64,000 nucleotides of DNA from the NCBI GenBank assembly GCA_958295665.1, contig OY282558.1, positions 311,212,092-311,276,091 of the forward strand, read 5' to 3'. This DNA comes from Tipula vernalis. Taxonomy: Eukaryota; Arthropoda; Insecta; Diptera; Tipulidae. The translations under genes and the position numbers were made by a program. Position 1 is the first letter of the stretch, and the number at the start of each line of letters is the position of its first letter. The notes below the pieces were generated by a model. That model did no database searches. It was not told the DNA's origin and was given only the letters and a program-made list of their open reading frames with translations. Of the stretch, positions 1-11,270 are shown piece by piece.

Positions 1-439
1 ATTAAAATAGATTAACAAGTGACCAAGTATTGAATTGGTTCTGATGCCAACGCGCATCATACATTAATAACAGGGGTTCCGCTCTGTTAAATTATAAAGC
101 TCATCTGAGCTAAAAATACTCAATAACTTTTGTGTTGCAGTTCTTTCTGTTCATTTTCCTGAATGTGCCATCATTAATTCTGATCTTGCTCACTTTCCAA
201 CCTCCCAGAATGGTATCGAATCTCCCGATTGTGGAACTAGTTCGATGTTCCAAATCCGTAAACCGTACAAATTTGGTGGCCCATAATGGGATTTTCCGGC
301 TGAATTATAGCATGGGTTTTCTATTATAAAACACCACCTGCTCCACCTTTTCAAAGCGTGTGTTGCTTTTAGCATTGTTCGCCAAGTTTGGTGCAAGAGA
401 AGCGTTGGTTTTATACCGCAAACTGCAAATCAGATTATA

Positions 440-1244
440 CTGATCTTACTGCAATTCGGCATATTAATCTGTCCTCAACGTTTCTTAGAGCGTTAGCTGT
501 GAAGCTGTTCTGCATCAACTTGGTACTAGGATCGAAAGATTCCTCGAGTCTATGATAGTACTTTCGTCCGTTATTATTTTAAAATAGATTGAATCTCGGC
601 TCCATAGTCTGGCATTGTTGGGGTTGAGTTGAATAATGCTTAAATCTCGGTCAAAGTTGCCAAAGGTATTTCTCAGAGAGATGTACTCTCACCCATGTTA
701 TAGCTTTTGGTTACTGACGATCAACCTGTGAAACTGAAGCAGGCAGGGTTTGTTACTCAGATCTACGCCGATGATCTGGTTAGATCCTGTCCGTTTGTAC
801 GTCAACCCTTTTAAAATTGGTTTGATTGCATTTACTGAGAATACAGACAATAACGGTCTAATTGGGCCCTCTCTACTCGGGAAACTGCTTAACAGATCAG
901 TTTGCATCAAACATTGAAGTGTATTCCTCTTGGACAGTAAACTCTCATGAAAATTTCGAATAGAATATAAATTCAAAAATACACTGCCATCTTTTGGCAG
1001 CGCAGACAAGCCTTTGGGAAGACGCTGGGTTTAATTCCCTTTTGTTTAATTGCTGCCATTTTTCTATAAATCATTAATCCTATGCTTCCTTGGTATGGTG
1101 TCATAATTTATTAAGGACTGTAAATAGTTTATTCAACTTCTCTGTTTGAGTAATAGAGAGACGTTATTGTGAGTTCCTGCCCATTGTGGCATTAAGGGTA
1201 ATGATATTGGTAATTCCTTAGCAAAAGCTATATCTGGGCTATAG
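440..1244 (+). pseudogene. LINE reverse transcriptase / RNase H remnant (R1/I-like)
   Basis: Decayed 3' part of a non-LTR retrotransposon polymerase. Short conserved blocks are readable in shifting frames: a block like the RT region before the active site near 485-555; ISQRDVLSPML (668-700), equivalent to the PQGDVLSPLLW block; and IYADDL (761-778), which holds the catalytic Asp pair of the RT palm. Near 1173-1241 VPAHCGIKGND matches the end of the RNase H domain that I/R1/LOA-type elements carry after the RT. Stops and frameshifts between the blocks show it is dead. Bases 1-440 may belong to the same element, but I see no firm motif there. It ends where an antisense Helitron fragment begins. 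Clade assignment rests on the RNase H tail and is an inference. Confidence 0.7.
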
Positions 1245-2022
1245 AACGACTTCTCCCTTAAACTTGCCATTCAAAATGGTTGCTCCAACAATATTTCCAG
1301 TGATGACCAAACGTGTACCCTTGCATAATCTGGGTGGGTTTAAATTGCGAACCAGAATTATCGGACAACCAGTCTTAAATCTATTGTGTGGTGGCATTCC
1401 TGGAATATCTAGTGAATTTAAAAATTCATTTGGATCAACGACAATGTCGATTGATTTCAGAGACAACAGTTTGCCTGGCAACGACTCTAATTGTCACTGC
1501 CAAAATAGCACATTCACTGAGCCAATTATGGTTCAAGAAATTATTCAATGTGTCCGGGAAGACACTCTTATTTAATTCAGGTTTTGAATTAACGATAGTG
1601 CAGGGATTGTCTGGCAATTTGATGCATTGTGTGTTTTGGATGCAGTTCGATATTACCGTTGCCAATATCCAGCAAATGTTTAGAAAATATTTGTGCCAAC
1701 TGATCATTTTGCAATTGCACTCGCATGTTGATGGTCAATCAAACTGTCTCTACGCCTCGCCATAAAAATGATTGGTTTAAACATGCGTTATTCTTATCGG
1801 CATAAGTAGGACGGGGAGTGACTGGCAATGTATGTAGGAAATCACCGGATAGTTTGTTGTTGCCGTTTAAATCTTGCATAGTTCTATGTAATGCTTCGAG
1901 TGAATGTTTATGAGCCAAAGTAAATTCATCCCAGATAATGCAATTTGCTAAAGTAATATTAAAAACGTTTTGCCGGTTGAAATTGTTGGTTGGATGTATT
2001 TTTAATAAATGAGAAATCTCAA
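1239..2022 (-). pseudogene. Helitron helicase (PIF1-like) C-terminal fragment
   Basis: Fragment of the SF1 helicase half of a Helitron Rep-helicase, which unwinds DNA during rolling-circle transposition. Read on the minus strand, three frame-shifted pieces line up in helicase order. The first (about 2010-1740) holds CIIWDEFTLAHKHSLEALHR, the Walker B region where DE is catalytic, then SGDFLHTLPVTPR. The second (about 1707-1480) holds NTQCIKLPDN. The third (1481-1239) holds DIPGMPPHNR and ILVRNLNPPRLCKGTRL. It stops just before the expected C-terminal motifs (PRIPMIP and QGQT), so it is truncated on that side, and it lacks Walker A and the HUH nuclease. The motifs resemble Helitron B at 51.5-55.6 kb more than Helitron A. 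Confident as a Helitron fragment. Confidence 0.88.
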
Positions 2023-2099
2023 AAAAAAAAAAAAAAAATTTTGTTGAAAATTTCAAATCTCGACAACAGCGCCACCTATCGGATCAAAAATTATCCTAT

Positions 2100-2880
2100 T
2101 TCTTTGTTGATGGTTTTGGCGTGTACTGGAGGGGCGACCAAAGTTGAGTAGAGTAATCTACCAGCTCTGTAACTTTTCCGTGGGGTGCGCATCACGCGAG
2201 CTGTTCTGGTCATGTTTTAGGCAGCAGGCGTGATGGGTACAATTATGTAAGTGGTAACCTGGTCACAATTCGCAAGTGTACGTACTGCCTCCTCGTGGCA
2301 ACCACTGGTAACTGAGGCCGTTTGGTACATTTGACCATATGGCACAAGCTAAAGTACGGCGCTAAAGGAGAAATTCTTGATAAAAAACCGTAATCCAAGG
2401 TGGAAGAGCATATGCCTATGGATAAATGGCTGATAAGTTAATTAGTCCTAAGTAAGCGGACTCTGGATACCAGGCTTCCTCCAGTTTTATTTAGCCTTCC
2501 TGTGTTAATCTAGGTGTCCTACAGACGACTTTCATTTCCCAGCAACCCGTGGGAATAAAATTCCAAACAAATTAAATAAAAATAAGGATGGTGCCGCTCC
2601 TAAAGCGTCACCCACCAGCGATAGTTCCGTAGTGGTTTTCGACAACCTCAACCCTCTTTTAACTATGGGGCTCTCGTTGAGTGGTCCATCGGATGGGGAG
2701 CTCCGTTCGGTGCTTGAGAAATTAGTCCTCAACTTCGACAATTACACCTCAGGAGATGAGGACTCGGCCCTCCTAAGTGGGGGTATATCCTCTGTGACAG
2801 CGGGGGGAGCATAGATGTCGGGGAGAACCCGAAAGGTAAGGTCAACACTATTGACAAACCTGTCGCGGCTTCTCGCGTGA
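2100..2880 (+). pseudogene. LINE 5' region and gag-like remnant
   Basis: Moderately GC-rich island in AT-rich surroundings. The part from about 2530 to 2880 reads as an acidic, Ser-rich peptide (LSGPSDGELRSVLEKLVLNF, then a stretch with SGDEDSALLSGG). The same order of words recurs at 41.34-41.63 kb (GPSDGELRSVLE there as a degenerate GGLLDGELRTI-like stretch, then an N-T-S-A/G-E-A/D segment), upstream of a LINE gag/RT remnant. This suggests both are the 5' end of one LINE family. Bases 2100-2530 would then be its 5' untranslated region. No catalytic motif is present, so the call rests on the cross-match between the two copies, made by eye. Confidence 0.4.
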
Positions 2881-2889
2881 AAAAGCGAG

Positions 2890-3703
2890 ACAAAGCTTCT
2901 GGAATTAACCATTATACATTAAAAAAGTTTCATTGAAAACAGTTGGCCGTTTTCGAAAATTAGCGTCAACGAATATCGTGACACGACTCCAAGACCTGTT
3001 TAGTTGTTCGATTTTGTAAACGAAGCATATGTATAAGTCATCTTAGCCTTGACGATGATATGAATCCGATAATGTCGATGTCAGTGGCCAAGGCTCGCAA
3101 CTAAAGATGATAATTGATCTTATCAGCGATTTGTAGATGTGCAGTTTTACTTTGCACGATTCTCGAGGAGGCTTGAACCTTTTGATATTGGCGTAAAATG
3201 CTCGGTAAAAGCTTTAATTAATTTTCCAATTTTCGAATTTTTTTGAAAAACAACATTTTTAACACAGATTTTAATTTTCAAAATGAATTAAGATTAGCTC
3301 CAATTTTTCATAACGAAATCACCATCTTTCATTCATTTTTAATGAACCTCTTTAATTAAGTTAATTATAATTTTCCTTTCTATTTCAATTTACCTATTTG
3401 TCTAAATGAAATTTTTTAGACTAAATTATTTTACAATTTCGTCTTACAGTGCATGTAACGCTAAAATGATGAGAGGAAACGAATACCATATGACCTTTGA
3501 ATGATTTATAATTTATTTCAATAATTTTTTTTTTATACTAAAAGTTTTAGTAACTAATGAATTTTTTACATTAGTAATTCCAATTTATCTCTTTGAGGGG
3601 AATCAAGTATCAAGGTTTATTTAAAAATTCCAAGCTACTTTATAGCTGAGTCCATTAGTGATATTTGTACATTAAAAAAAAAATTTATTATGTTTTAATT
3701 AGT
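2890..3703. other. AT-rich spacer, no gene seen
   Basis: AT-rich sequence with short A/T runs between the LINE remnant and the Tc1 element. I see no coding motif or clear repeat structure. Confidence 0.5.
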
Positions 3704-3705
3704 TA

Positions 3706-4963
3706 CAGTCAGTCAAGTAAGAGCGTGGTCGTCATTACCAACAGGTAATGAAAGATTTCGCTCTAATTCCTTTGCGAGCCGATAGAGGGAAGCTTTGTCC
3801 TTGATGCATTGTCAACAAAGATTCAGTTGTCGTTGATCTTTTGAAAGAGAATCACGTTAAGCGCCATGAGTGCTAAATACGCGTCGCGCTACGAGGCTGT
3901 GTTCCTTTGCACCCACCCGAAAGGTCCCAAAATGTCGCAATCAGCGGCTGCTAAATATATGAGAAAGTCGAAGGCATTTGTACATAAGTGGGTACAGCGA
4001 TATAAAGTGGCCAAAAATGTCGATGATTTACCAGAACGTGGCTCGATAGGAAAAGTGGACAAAAAAGATGAAAAAAGAATAGTGAATCTGTTTTCGCGGA
4101 ATCCTGGTTTAACACTGCGGCAAGGACAAGCAAAATTAAAGGCAAAAGGTTTAGATATATCCTACGAAACTATCCGAACCCATCTCCGTACTCATGACCT
4201 GAAATGGCGCAACACAATGAAGAAGCCTCTGTTGACTGGAAAACATGTGAAAAAGCGACTCGCTTGGGCGTATGAGAATATCGATAGAGATTTTGAAAAT
4301 GTCATTTTTACTGATGAATGTTCTGTATAGGCACGTTGTGTCCTCACGCGAGCCTGGTCAACTTCCACCAATAGGCTTGTTCAGCGGACCGTAAAACACG
4401 GAATAAAGGTGCATCTTTGGGGCTGCTTCTCAAAGCCGGGATTCGGCACTTTGTACCTCTTTACCGACAACCTAAATGCCGAAAAAATGATTAAAATCTA
4501 CAAAAAGGCTTTACTGCCATCTGCCAAACGTTGGTTCATCAGCAAAAATGAAGATTGGATTCTGCAAGAGGACAACGATCCTAAACACCTCAGCAAGCTC
4601 TGTACTGAGTGGAAGACTCAATCTGGCATCGTTACATTGGATTGGCCGTCGCAATCGCCTGATGCAAACCCTATTGAAAATGTGTGGGCATATATTAAAC
4701 AGAAACTTCGTGGAAGACGCACACACACTTTGAAGCAGCTATCTTGCGATCTGGAGATCGTTGCCACTAGAATACGCCGTCAAATTAGTAGAAAGCATGC
4801 CTCGGAGATGTCAGGCAATTATCGACGCCGATGGTGACTGGACACAATATTAACCGAATTGCATCATCGTTTGTAATGTGTACAATATATTTATAAATAT
4901 GAAAGTTTCACCAAATAAATTTTTTTATAAATTAACCCGACCACGCTCTTACTTTACTGACTG
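3706..4963 (+). mobile_element. Tc1-type DNA transposon with TIRs and TA target sites
   Basis: A 1,258-bp element bounded by 26-bp terminal inverted repeats: left 3706-3731 begins CAGTCAGTCAAGTAAGAGCG, and right 4938-4963 is its complement with one mismatch (25/26). TA lies directly outside each end (3704-3705 and 4964-4965), the canonical Tc1/mariner target duplication. The size and the single internal transposase gene are typical of short-TIR Tc1 elements. The clean ends and few disabling changes indicate a fairly recent insertion. Confidence 0.95.
3866..4855 (+). pseudogene. Tc1 transposase, two disabling changes
   Basis: Transposase that would bind the TIRs and cut and paste the element in the nucleus. 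The start ATG gives MSAKYASRYEAVF. An N-terminal paired-like helix-turn-helix follows (residues ~20-110, with AAAKYMRKSKAFVHKWVQRY). The DDE domain is DD34E: first Asp in FTDE (near 4310), second as the first Asp of DNDPKH (near 4573), and Glu in NPIENVW (near 4677), with 34 residues between the last two. Breaks: an in-frame TAG at 4328-4330 just after FTDECSV, with the frame continuing unchanged afterwards, and a one-base frameshift near 4765, after which the conserved C-terminus (ESMPRRCQAIIDADGDWTQY) is read in another frame to a TAA near 4853. Otherwise full length, about 330 residues. Confidence 0.93.
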
Positions 4964-4965
4964 TA

Positions 4966-5672
4966 TATAACTAGAAATGGTTAACCAGATTTCCCACATT
5001 ATAATAAAAATCAAATTATAATAACGAAATTTAATGATTAGTTAGTTCATTCGAGACAACGGATGTAGAAAAAATGTGTTTTGAAATTAAGGAAAACATT
5101 AATTTATGCTAAAAACACAAATCCCATCTAAAAAATAAAAAATTTAAAATTCCTGCAGATAAAAAAGAAATTAAACTCTTGTTTTAAGTAGTGTACGATT
5201 TATGAGATAATTGGCCGGAAACATCATTATCAAATTCCCAAAATTATAATCGTACTATATACTTGAAGCTTTAAATTTTAGAAGTTATTCCATTTTAATC
5301 TTCCGTATAGTTAAAGTAAATTTGACATCGTTACAAACGAGGAGTCAAAATGATCCATGCTTAAAAAGACAAAATTTCTGAAGTCTTAAAAGCAATTAAG
5401 CAATAATTTGAAATTTTTAAATATATTTTTAGTTTACAAAAAGCATGTACTAATTAGTGAATTAAGGTTACAATACGATATGATCTCCATTTTCATTTAT
5501 AATTTTTTGCTAGCGTTTCTCGGAGGAGAAGATCACTCGCGTTTTCAAGTTCTCTCACATCTCATGGATTATCAACGTCCACCCGATCTTTTAAATAGCT
5601 CCATAAAAAAATGTGACAAGTGTTAAATCCGGTTAATACAGCTGCTATTAGAAACCTCCATTAACCTAATTT
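4966..5672. other. AT-rich spacer, no gene seen
   Basis: AT-rich non-coding sequence. A 72-codon open frame at 5408-5626 has no recognisable motif and is probably chance. Confidence 0.4.
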
Positions 5673-6014
5673 TCAGTTTTGTTGCTCCACCAGACCGCTC
5701 AAGATGTAATCTTCGTTTGGGTGTTCTAAAAAGTTTAGGGCAAAAATACGACGATTCCCTTGAGCTCTTTCAGTAGGCTTCCGAAGTTTTGGGATTTTGT
5801 ATCGAAAATACTTGAAATTTCGAATGATTTTATGTGTAATTGTGCGGGGAACTTGGTCAACACCGGAAAGTTTTTCTATAAATATCCTTCGATTACCTTC
5901 AATATTCGCTTTTGATGGAGGTCGACCTTGACACTGATATTTAACTGTCCCAAATATTTTAAATTTTTTAACCAACCTGAGTATGACAATATACTGGGCG
6001 ATACTTGTTTTCAC
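5673..6014 (-). pseudogene. Tc1/mariner-like transposase, N-terminal fragment
   Basis: A 113-codon antisense frame rich in basic residues. It reads as the two-helix DNA-binding half of a Tc1/mariner-type transposase: a first HTH segment ending in FGTVKYQCQGRPPS, whose GRP linker is a typical AT-hook-like hinge, then a second segment with TITHKIIRNF and KIPKLRKPTERAQGNRRIFA. It finishes with FLEHPNEDYILS, which sits where these enzymes have the first catalytic motif (usually ...SDE). The DDE core is missing, and the frame runs out at GLVEQQN. No TIRs were found around it. It differs from the Tc1 transposase 1 kb away. Family level fairly likely, subfamily unknown. Confidence 0.5.
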
Positions 6015-6655
6015 TCATAAACTCTGTTACAATGAAGATTTTTTGTTCGTTTGAATGTCTCATTTTGTACTGTTGTTCGATTAATTTGAATTAAAATATA
6101 CAGTATTGATTTTTATTAATTTTAAAAGCGAAACCATCTTTGATAAATAAAAAAAATTAAATTAAAAATAACTCCCGGTTGGATTGGTTTAATTATCTTT
6201 AAGGATGTTACCTAAGATAAGATTATTATCAATTCCTTTGCAATTTAAATTTTCATTTGATTATTTCAAATTGGCACTGACATTAGTAATGGAGCGTTAA
6301 AGTGGCCAGTACTCTTAAAGTGTTTGAGCAAATATTTAATTTTGAATCCGAAGAATATTCCAGTTAAGCGAAAGAGTTAGAGATATTAAGCTTTCAAGGT
6401 CAAACGTTGATAACTACAATAAAATAACACAAATTAAATTGGTTTTCTTCCAATATGGTAATGTACAGTACGGTGATATTCGAATGTAAATAATTAAGTT
6501 TCACCTAACATAGGTGAATTTTTATGTGAGTGATGAGTAATAGTAAGAGTATATAAAAACAAGGAAGTGAGATATTAAAATTACCCTGTACTCTTGAAAT
6601 AAATAAATAATTGATATGTAATGCAAGCGGTAATGTACATAGTTCCAGTGCAAAA
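6015..6655. other. AT-rich spacer, no gene seen
   Basis: AT-rich DNA leading into the palindromic element. No coding motif recognised. Confidence 0.4.
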
Positions 6656-9342
6656 TTACCCTGTTAAAGTTAGCGGAAAGTTTCCAGCCGAAAGTAAAAA
6701 GTCGATAATGCAGACTGTGTCAGTCCAGACGAAAGTAAAGAAATGGTAAAGCAGATTGTGTAATCCCAGCCGACAGTTTCCACCAGAAAATAAGAAGTCG
6801 ATAATGCAGATTGTTTTATTAACATTCCAGCCGAAAATAAAAAATGTACCCTAGTTATCAGCCTAAAGTAAATAGGATATATGGATTGCAATAAAAACTT
6901 TTGGAATAAGTCTTACGTGGAAAACTTTGTCTAACCTTGTCATGGAAAATTTCGGAAAATCAGACGAATCGACAAAATTGGAAAAAAATCAGTTGCTAGA
7001 GTGTATATCTGAAGTTAAATCGTTTTTATGTGATTTGTCAATAGCTATCGAATGAAAATATTCTGTTCAAGTTTCCCGTGGGAAATCTATGAAAATTCGA
7101 TTTTTCAAAACTCATTAGAAATGAATTTATAAAATGCAATCCACTTCCAGACTTAAAACTCTAAAGGCGATTTTATACAAATTTTCTAATGATTTTTGGA
7201 AAATCGAATTTTCCGAGATTTCCCACAGGAAACTTGAACTGAATTTTTCTTCCTGCGATAGCTATTGACGAGTCACATCAATGTAATCCATTTTATAACA
7301 CTATAGAGGCTGATTTTATTCATCCATATTCCTTTCGGCTTGAAACTTTTTAAAACTTTCCGAGATTTCCCACGGGAAAATTGCACTGAAATTTTTTCCT
7401 GTGGTAGCTATTGACAAGTCACATCAATGCAATTCATCTCCAGACATAACGCTCTAGAGGCTGATTATATTCCAATTTTGTGAATACTATTAAAGTTAGC
7501 CGAAAGTTTTCAGCCGAAAGATATAAAATGTCGGTAATGCAGTTCGTGCCTTGGCTATATCAGCCGAAAGTTACCAGCCGACATATTTCAGCCGTAACAT
7601 ACTTAAAATAAAATGAAAAAATAGCAAAACAAACTAGAAACTAGTATTTTCATGAAGTGAATTTACGGCTGAATAAAGGCTTATTTTGGTTTGTCACTGG
7701 TAATAGGAATTATACTTTAAGTTGCATCAGAAAAGCTAAAAATAAAATTAAAAAATTTGTAAAAATTAAACTTTTAAAGTGTCATGTCTGGGAAGTATTT
7801 CAATTAATATGCCTTACTAACAATTATCCCTTGAAAAATTATCAGGGCAAGTTTCATGTGGGGAGCTCGGGAAAATTCGTTTGAATGAAAAGCCGATATA
7901 AAATTTAAAAATTCGTATAAATTGAAGCTTTAAAGTGTCATGTCTGGAAAGTATTTCAATTAATGTGCCTTACCAACAATTACTCCTATACAAATTATCA
8001 GGGTATGTTTTATGTGGGGAGCTCCGAAAAATTCGTTTGAATGTAAAGCCCATATAAAATTAAAAAGTTTGAAATTTTGACTAGGCACATTAATTGAAAT
8101 ACTTTCCAGACATGACACTTTAAAGCTTGAATTTATAAAAATATTTTAATTTTGTATCGGCTTTTCATTCAAACAAATTTTCCCGAGCTCCCCACAAGAA
8201 ACTTGTCCTGTTAATTTTTCAAGGGATAAATGTTGGTAAGGCACATTAATTGAAATACTTCCCAGACATGACACTTTAAAGGTTCAATTTTTACAAATTT
8301 TTTAATTTTATTTTTAGCTTTTCTGATGAAACTCTTCAGCCGTAAATTCACTTCATGAAAATACCAGTTTCTAGGTTGCTTTGTTATTTTTTCATTTTAT
8401 TTAAAGTATGTTACGGCTGAAATATGTCGGCTGGTAACTTTCGGCTGATATAGCCAAGAAACTAACCGCACTACCGACATTTTATATCTTTCGGCTGAAA
8501 ACTTTCGGCTTAATTTAATAGTATTCACAAAATTGGATTATAATCAGCCTCTAGAGCGTTATGTCTGGAGATGAATTGCATTGATGTGACTTGTCAATAA
8601 CTAGCGCAAGAAAAAATTCAGTGCAATTTTCCCGTGGGAAAAATCGGAAAGTTTTAAAAAGTTTCAAGCCGAAATGAAGAAATGGATGAATAAAATCAGC
8701 CTCTAGAGTGTTATGTCTGGAAATGGATTACATTAATGTGACTCGCCAATAGCTGTCGCAGGCAAAAAAATTTAGTTCAAGTTTCCCGTGGGAAATCTCG
8801 GAAATTCCATTTTCCAAGAAAACATTAGAAGAGATTGTATAAAACCAGCCTCTAGAGGGTCATGTCTGGAGATGGATTGCAATGATGTGATTTGTTAATA
8901 GCTATCGCAAAAAGAAAAATTCAGTTCAAGTTTCCTGTGGGAAATCTCGGAAAATTCGATTTTCCAAAAATCATTAGAAAATTTGTATAAAATCGCCTTT
9001 AGAGTGTTATGTCTGGAAGTGGATTGCATTTTATACAAATTTTCTATTGAGTTTTGGAAAATCGAATTTTGCTAGATTTCCCACGGGAAACTCGAACAGA
9101 AATTTTTCATTCGATAGCTATTGTCAAATCATATAAAAACGATTTAATTTCAGATATACACTCTAGCAACTGTTTTTTTTCTAATTTTGTGGATTCTTCT
9201 GATTTTCCGATATTTTCCATGACAAGGTTAGACAAAGTTTTCCACGTTAGACTATTTACACAAGCTTTTATTGCAATCCATGTATCCTATTTACTTTCGG
9301 CTGATAACTACTAAATTTTTTATTTTCGGCTGGAATGTTAAT
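6656..9342. mobile_element. Giant palindromic foldback-type element
   Basis: The sequence from attaacattccagccgaaaa at 6818 is matched by its complement ending at 9342. The pairing continues inward almost throughout (for example the CAGCCGAAAG blocks at 7490-7590 against 8400-8510). The innermost pair is 7925-7971 with 8083-8128, leaving a loop of about 110 bases. Each arm, about 1.2 kb, is built of diverged units of about 145-160 bp; the right arm has one more unit than the left. Nearly every unit carries the dyad TTTCCC-NN-GGGAAA. Three short GCCGAAAGT/TCGATAATGCAG subrepeats at 6660-6815 extend the left end only. Long, internally repetitive inverted repeats with little between them are the hallmark of Foldback/Galileo-like elements. 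No transposase is present. Small open frames inside are by-products of the repeats. Confidence 0.85.
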
Positions 9343-9534
9343 AATATAATCTATGACTTTCCAATTCTTTCGTGCTCTTTGACGGCCATCGTTCCTTGAC
9401 GTCCTTCGTTGGTTACGGCTTCGATCATTTTCATAGCGAAAACGAAATACATCTTGTAAAATTGTCATAAAATGTCAAAAATGTTCACCGAGTTTATCGT
9501 TTCGATCTCCCGATTTGGACATGAGTTTTGTTAT
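9343..9534. other. Junction between palindrome and gypsy fragment
   Basis: Short stretch with a chance Arg-rich antisense frame. It does not match what follows the RT in a gypsy polyprotein, so the gypsy element is truncated or rearranged here. Confidence 0.35.
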
Positions 9535-10010
9535 CTAACAACCATCTTGCGTGATTATATGGCCAAGAAACTTGGTTTCCCTTTTTAAGAATTCACATTT
9601 ATTTAATTGGATTTTAACATTAAAATGTGGTATTTTATAATTAATAAACCATATGTGGTTTTCCAAATTGTGCCCAAAAATAATGATATCATCCAGATAA
9701 ACATGACAAATGTTTCCTATAAAATTCTGCAAAACGTTGTTCATCGGGCGCTGGGGCGTAGCGGAGTTGTTTTTTTAAGCCAAAAGGCATTCTAAAGAAT
9801 TCGGAACAACTTTTGCCGGTTGAAAATATAGCTTTTCCCCTGGATTTTTCGTCCATTGGAATCTGCCAGATTTTAAATCCAACGTTGAAAAATATTCCGA
9901 TTTCCCCAAAGGAATTGGGAAGTTGTCATCTCTCTATAGTTTTCCGTTTCCCCGAGCCATCCGTTTTTTGGGACCACCCTGATTGAAGTAAGAGTAGGGA
10001 TTTTTTGAAT
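9535..10010 (-). pseudogene. Ty3/gypsy reverse transcriptase fragment (17.6/297-like)
   Basis: Antisense remnant of a gypsy-type pol gene. Read from 10010 downward it gives NPYSYFN-QGGPKKRMA, then DNFPIPLGKSEYFSTLDLKS (RT fingers/palm), then FQPAKVVPNSLECLLA in place of the usual RMPFGLKNA block. The 9744-9535 piece holds MNNVLQNFIGNICHVYLDDI: YLDD is the catalytic motif, followed by IIIFGHN and a KIQLNKCEFLKR...FLGHI tail. A TAG at the RLVIDY position and frameshifts show it is inactive. Only about 160 residues of RT survive; protease, RNase H and integrase are absent. It lies directly beside the palindromic element. Confidence 0.88.
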
Positions 10011-11080
10011 TACGAATTATTGCGCCTGCTAACATTGGTGTACGTTTTAGTCAAAACTAGGTTTTCTTCTTTCGTAATAATTGTATGCGTAATAACAGTG
10101 GATGATGACAGCTTCTCATTCTGTCTCAGGATTCGATTAAAAGTTCTTTCCTATTTCGGTTAGGTGTTGTGTCTGGATTAGGTTCTCCATAGTTTTTCTA
10201 TCAATTATTTTGTTTTCATAACCCGGATTTGTAGTGTTTCGATATTGTTTCAAAATTATTTACTTTCAGTTTTAATTTTGGAAAATTTTCTGGTGGATCC
10301 GGGCTATTTTGTCTGTCACCACTCTCACAATCGTCTTGAAATTATTAACTGTGTATAAATCCGGTTAAATAGGTATATCGTTGCCCACTTTTTCGAAAAA
10401 AATCTCTTCTGGGGAATATCTATCAAACTTGTATAAGTGTGATAGTTTAATAAAATTGAATTCGATTTATTCAGAACTCATTATTCCAACAGAAAATTTG
10501 TGGAAATTTAAATCATATATTTGTACTGGTAGATTAATACCTAGGAAATTGATTTTGGTTTTTTATCAATTTTGTGTGTGCCCAAAAAGTTTTCTTACTA
10601 TGGTTTTTATAATATTATTTGTTGAATTGATTTCTTAATGGTGTTTTTGTTAGGAAAATCGCAATTATATTTTTATATTATGTGCTTTCAAATTTAAGCA
10701 AGTAATGGTGTAAATTTCTAAGATATTACACTGTGCTCATTGAGCTTGGGGCTAGGTAGATTTAAAAACAAATTCTAATGCTATAACAAATTTTAATGAA
10801 AGTTAACATATTTTATGAAATAAAACAGGACAAAATTTTATTATTTTGAATATTTTTATATTTTAGCTTTTATTTAACTTGCAATATTTGTATGTTAGTT
10901 TGTTTAGAAGAAATCTTGCAATTGAATTTTTAAATAGTTATCACCAACCGATTAAGCTGAAATTTTGCATCCACATTTAGTTTGGATGACAATGCATGGT
11001 TAGCTAACTGACGTCATTCTAAACGCAATCTGGTGTACTCTCAAAGATGGCGCACTAGTTATTTTGTATGCACTCCTATG
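10011..11080. other. AT-rich spacer, no gene seen
   Basis: AT-rich DNA. An 85-codon open frame at 10381-10638 has no recognisable motif. It may include remains of the gypsy element, but nothing diagnostic is visible. Confidence 0.4.
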
Positions 11081-11270
11081 ATATGGGTATAAATTAAAAC
11101 GGTTTGCTGAAGAGGAAAACGAAAAATAAAATGATGTCACACTAAATTCAATATGGCAGACAACATTTTCTTATCTACCATCATGATGATATGGGTATCA
11201 AATGAAAGGATTTGCTGAAAAGAATACGAACAATAAAATGACGTTATTTTAAATTCAATATGGCGTACGC
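11081..11270. repeat. Diverged tandem duplication, ~108-bp unit
   Basis: Two consecutive copies of a unit beginning ATATGGGTAT (11081 and 11189), continuing with a TTTGCTGAA...AAAATGA block and ending TAAATTCAATATGGC. The second copy is partial. The wording resembles dispersed insect repeats, but I cannot name the family. Confidence 0.6.

Noticed and set aside
698..1009. 103-codon antisense open frame
   Set aside because: Shadow of the plus-strand LINE RT, which has the IYADDL motif in the same bases.
7657..7884. 75-codon plus frame inside the palindrome
   Set aside because: Lies in repeat units, basic low-information peptide, mirrored on the other arm; no motif.
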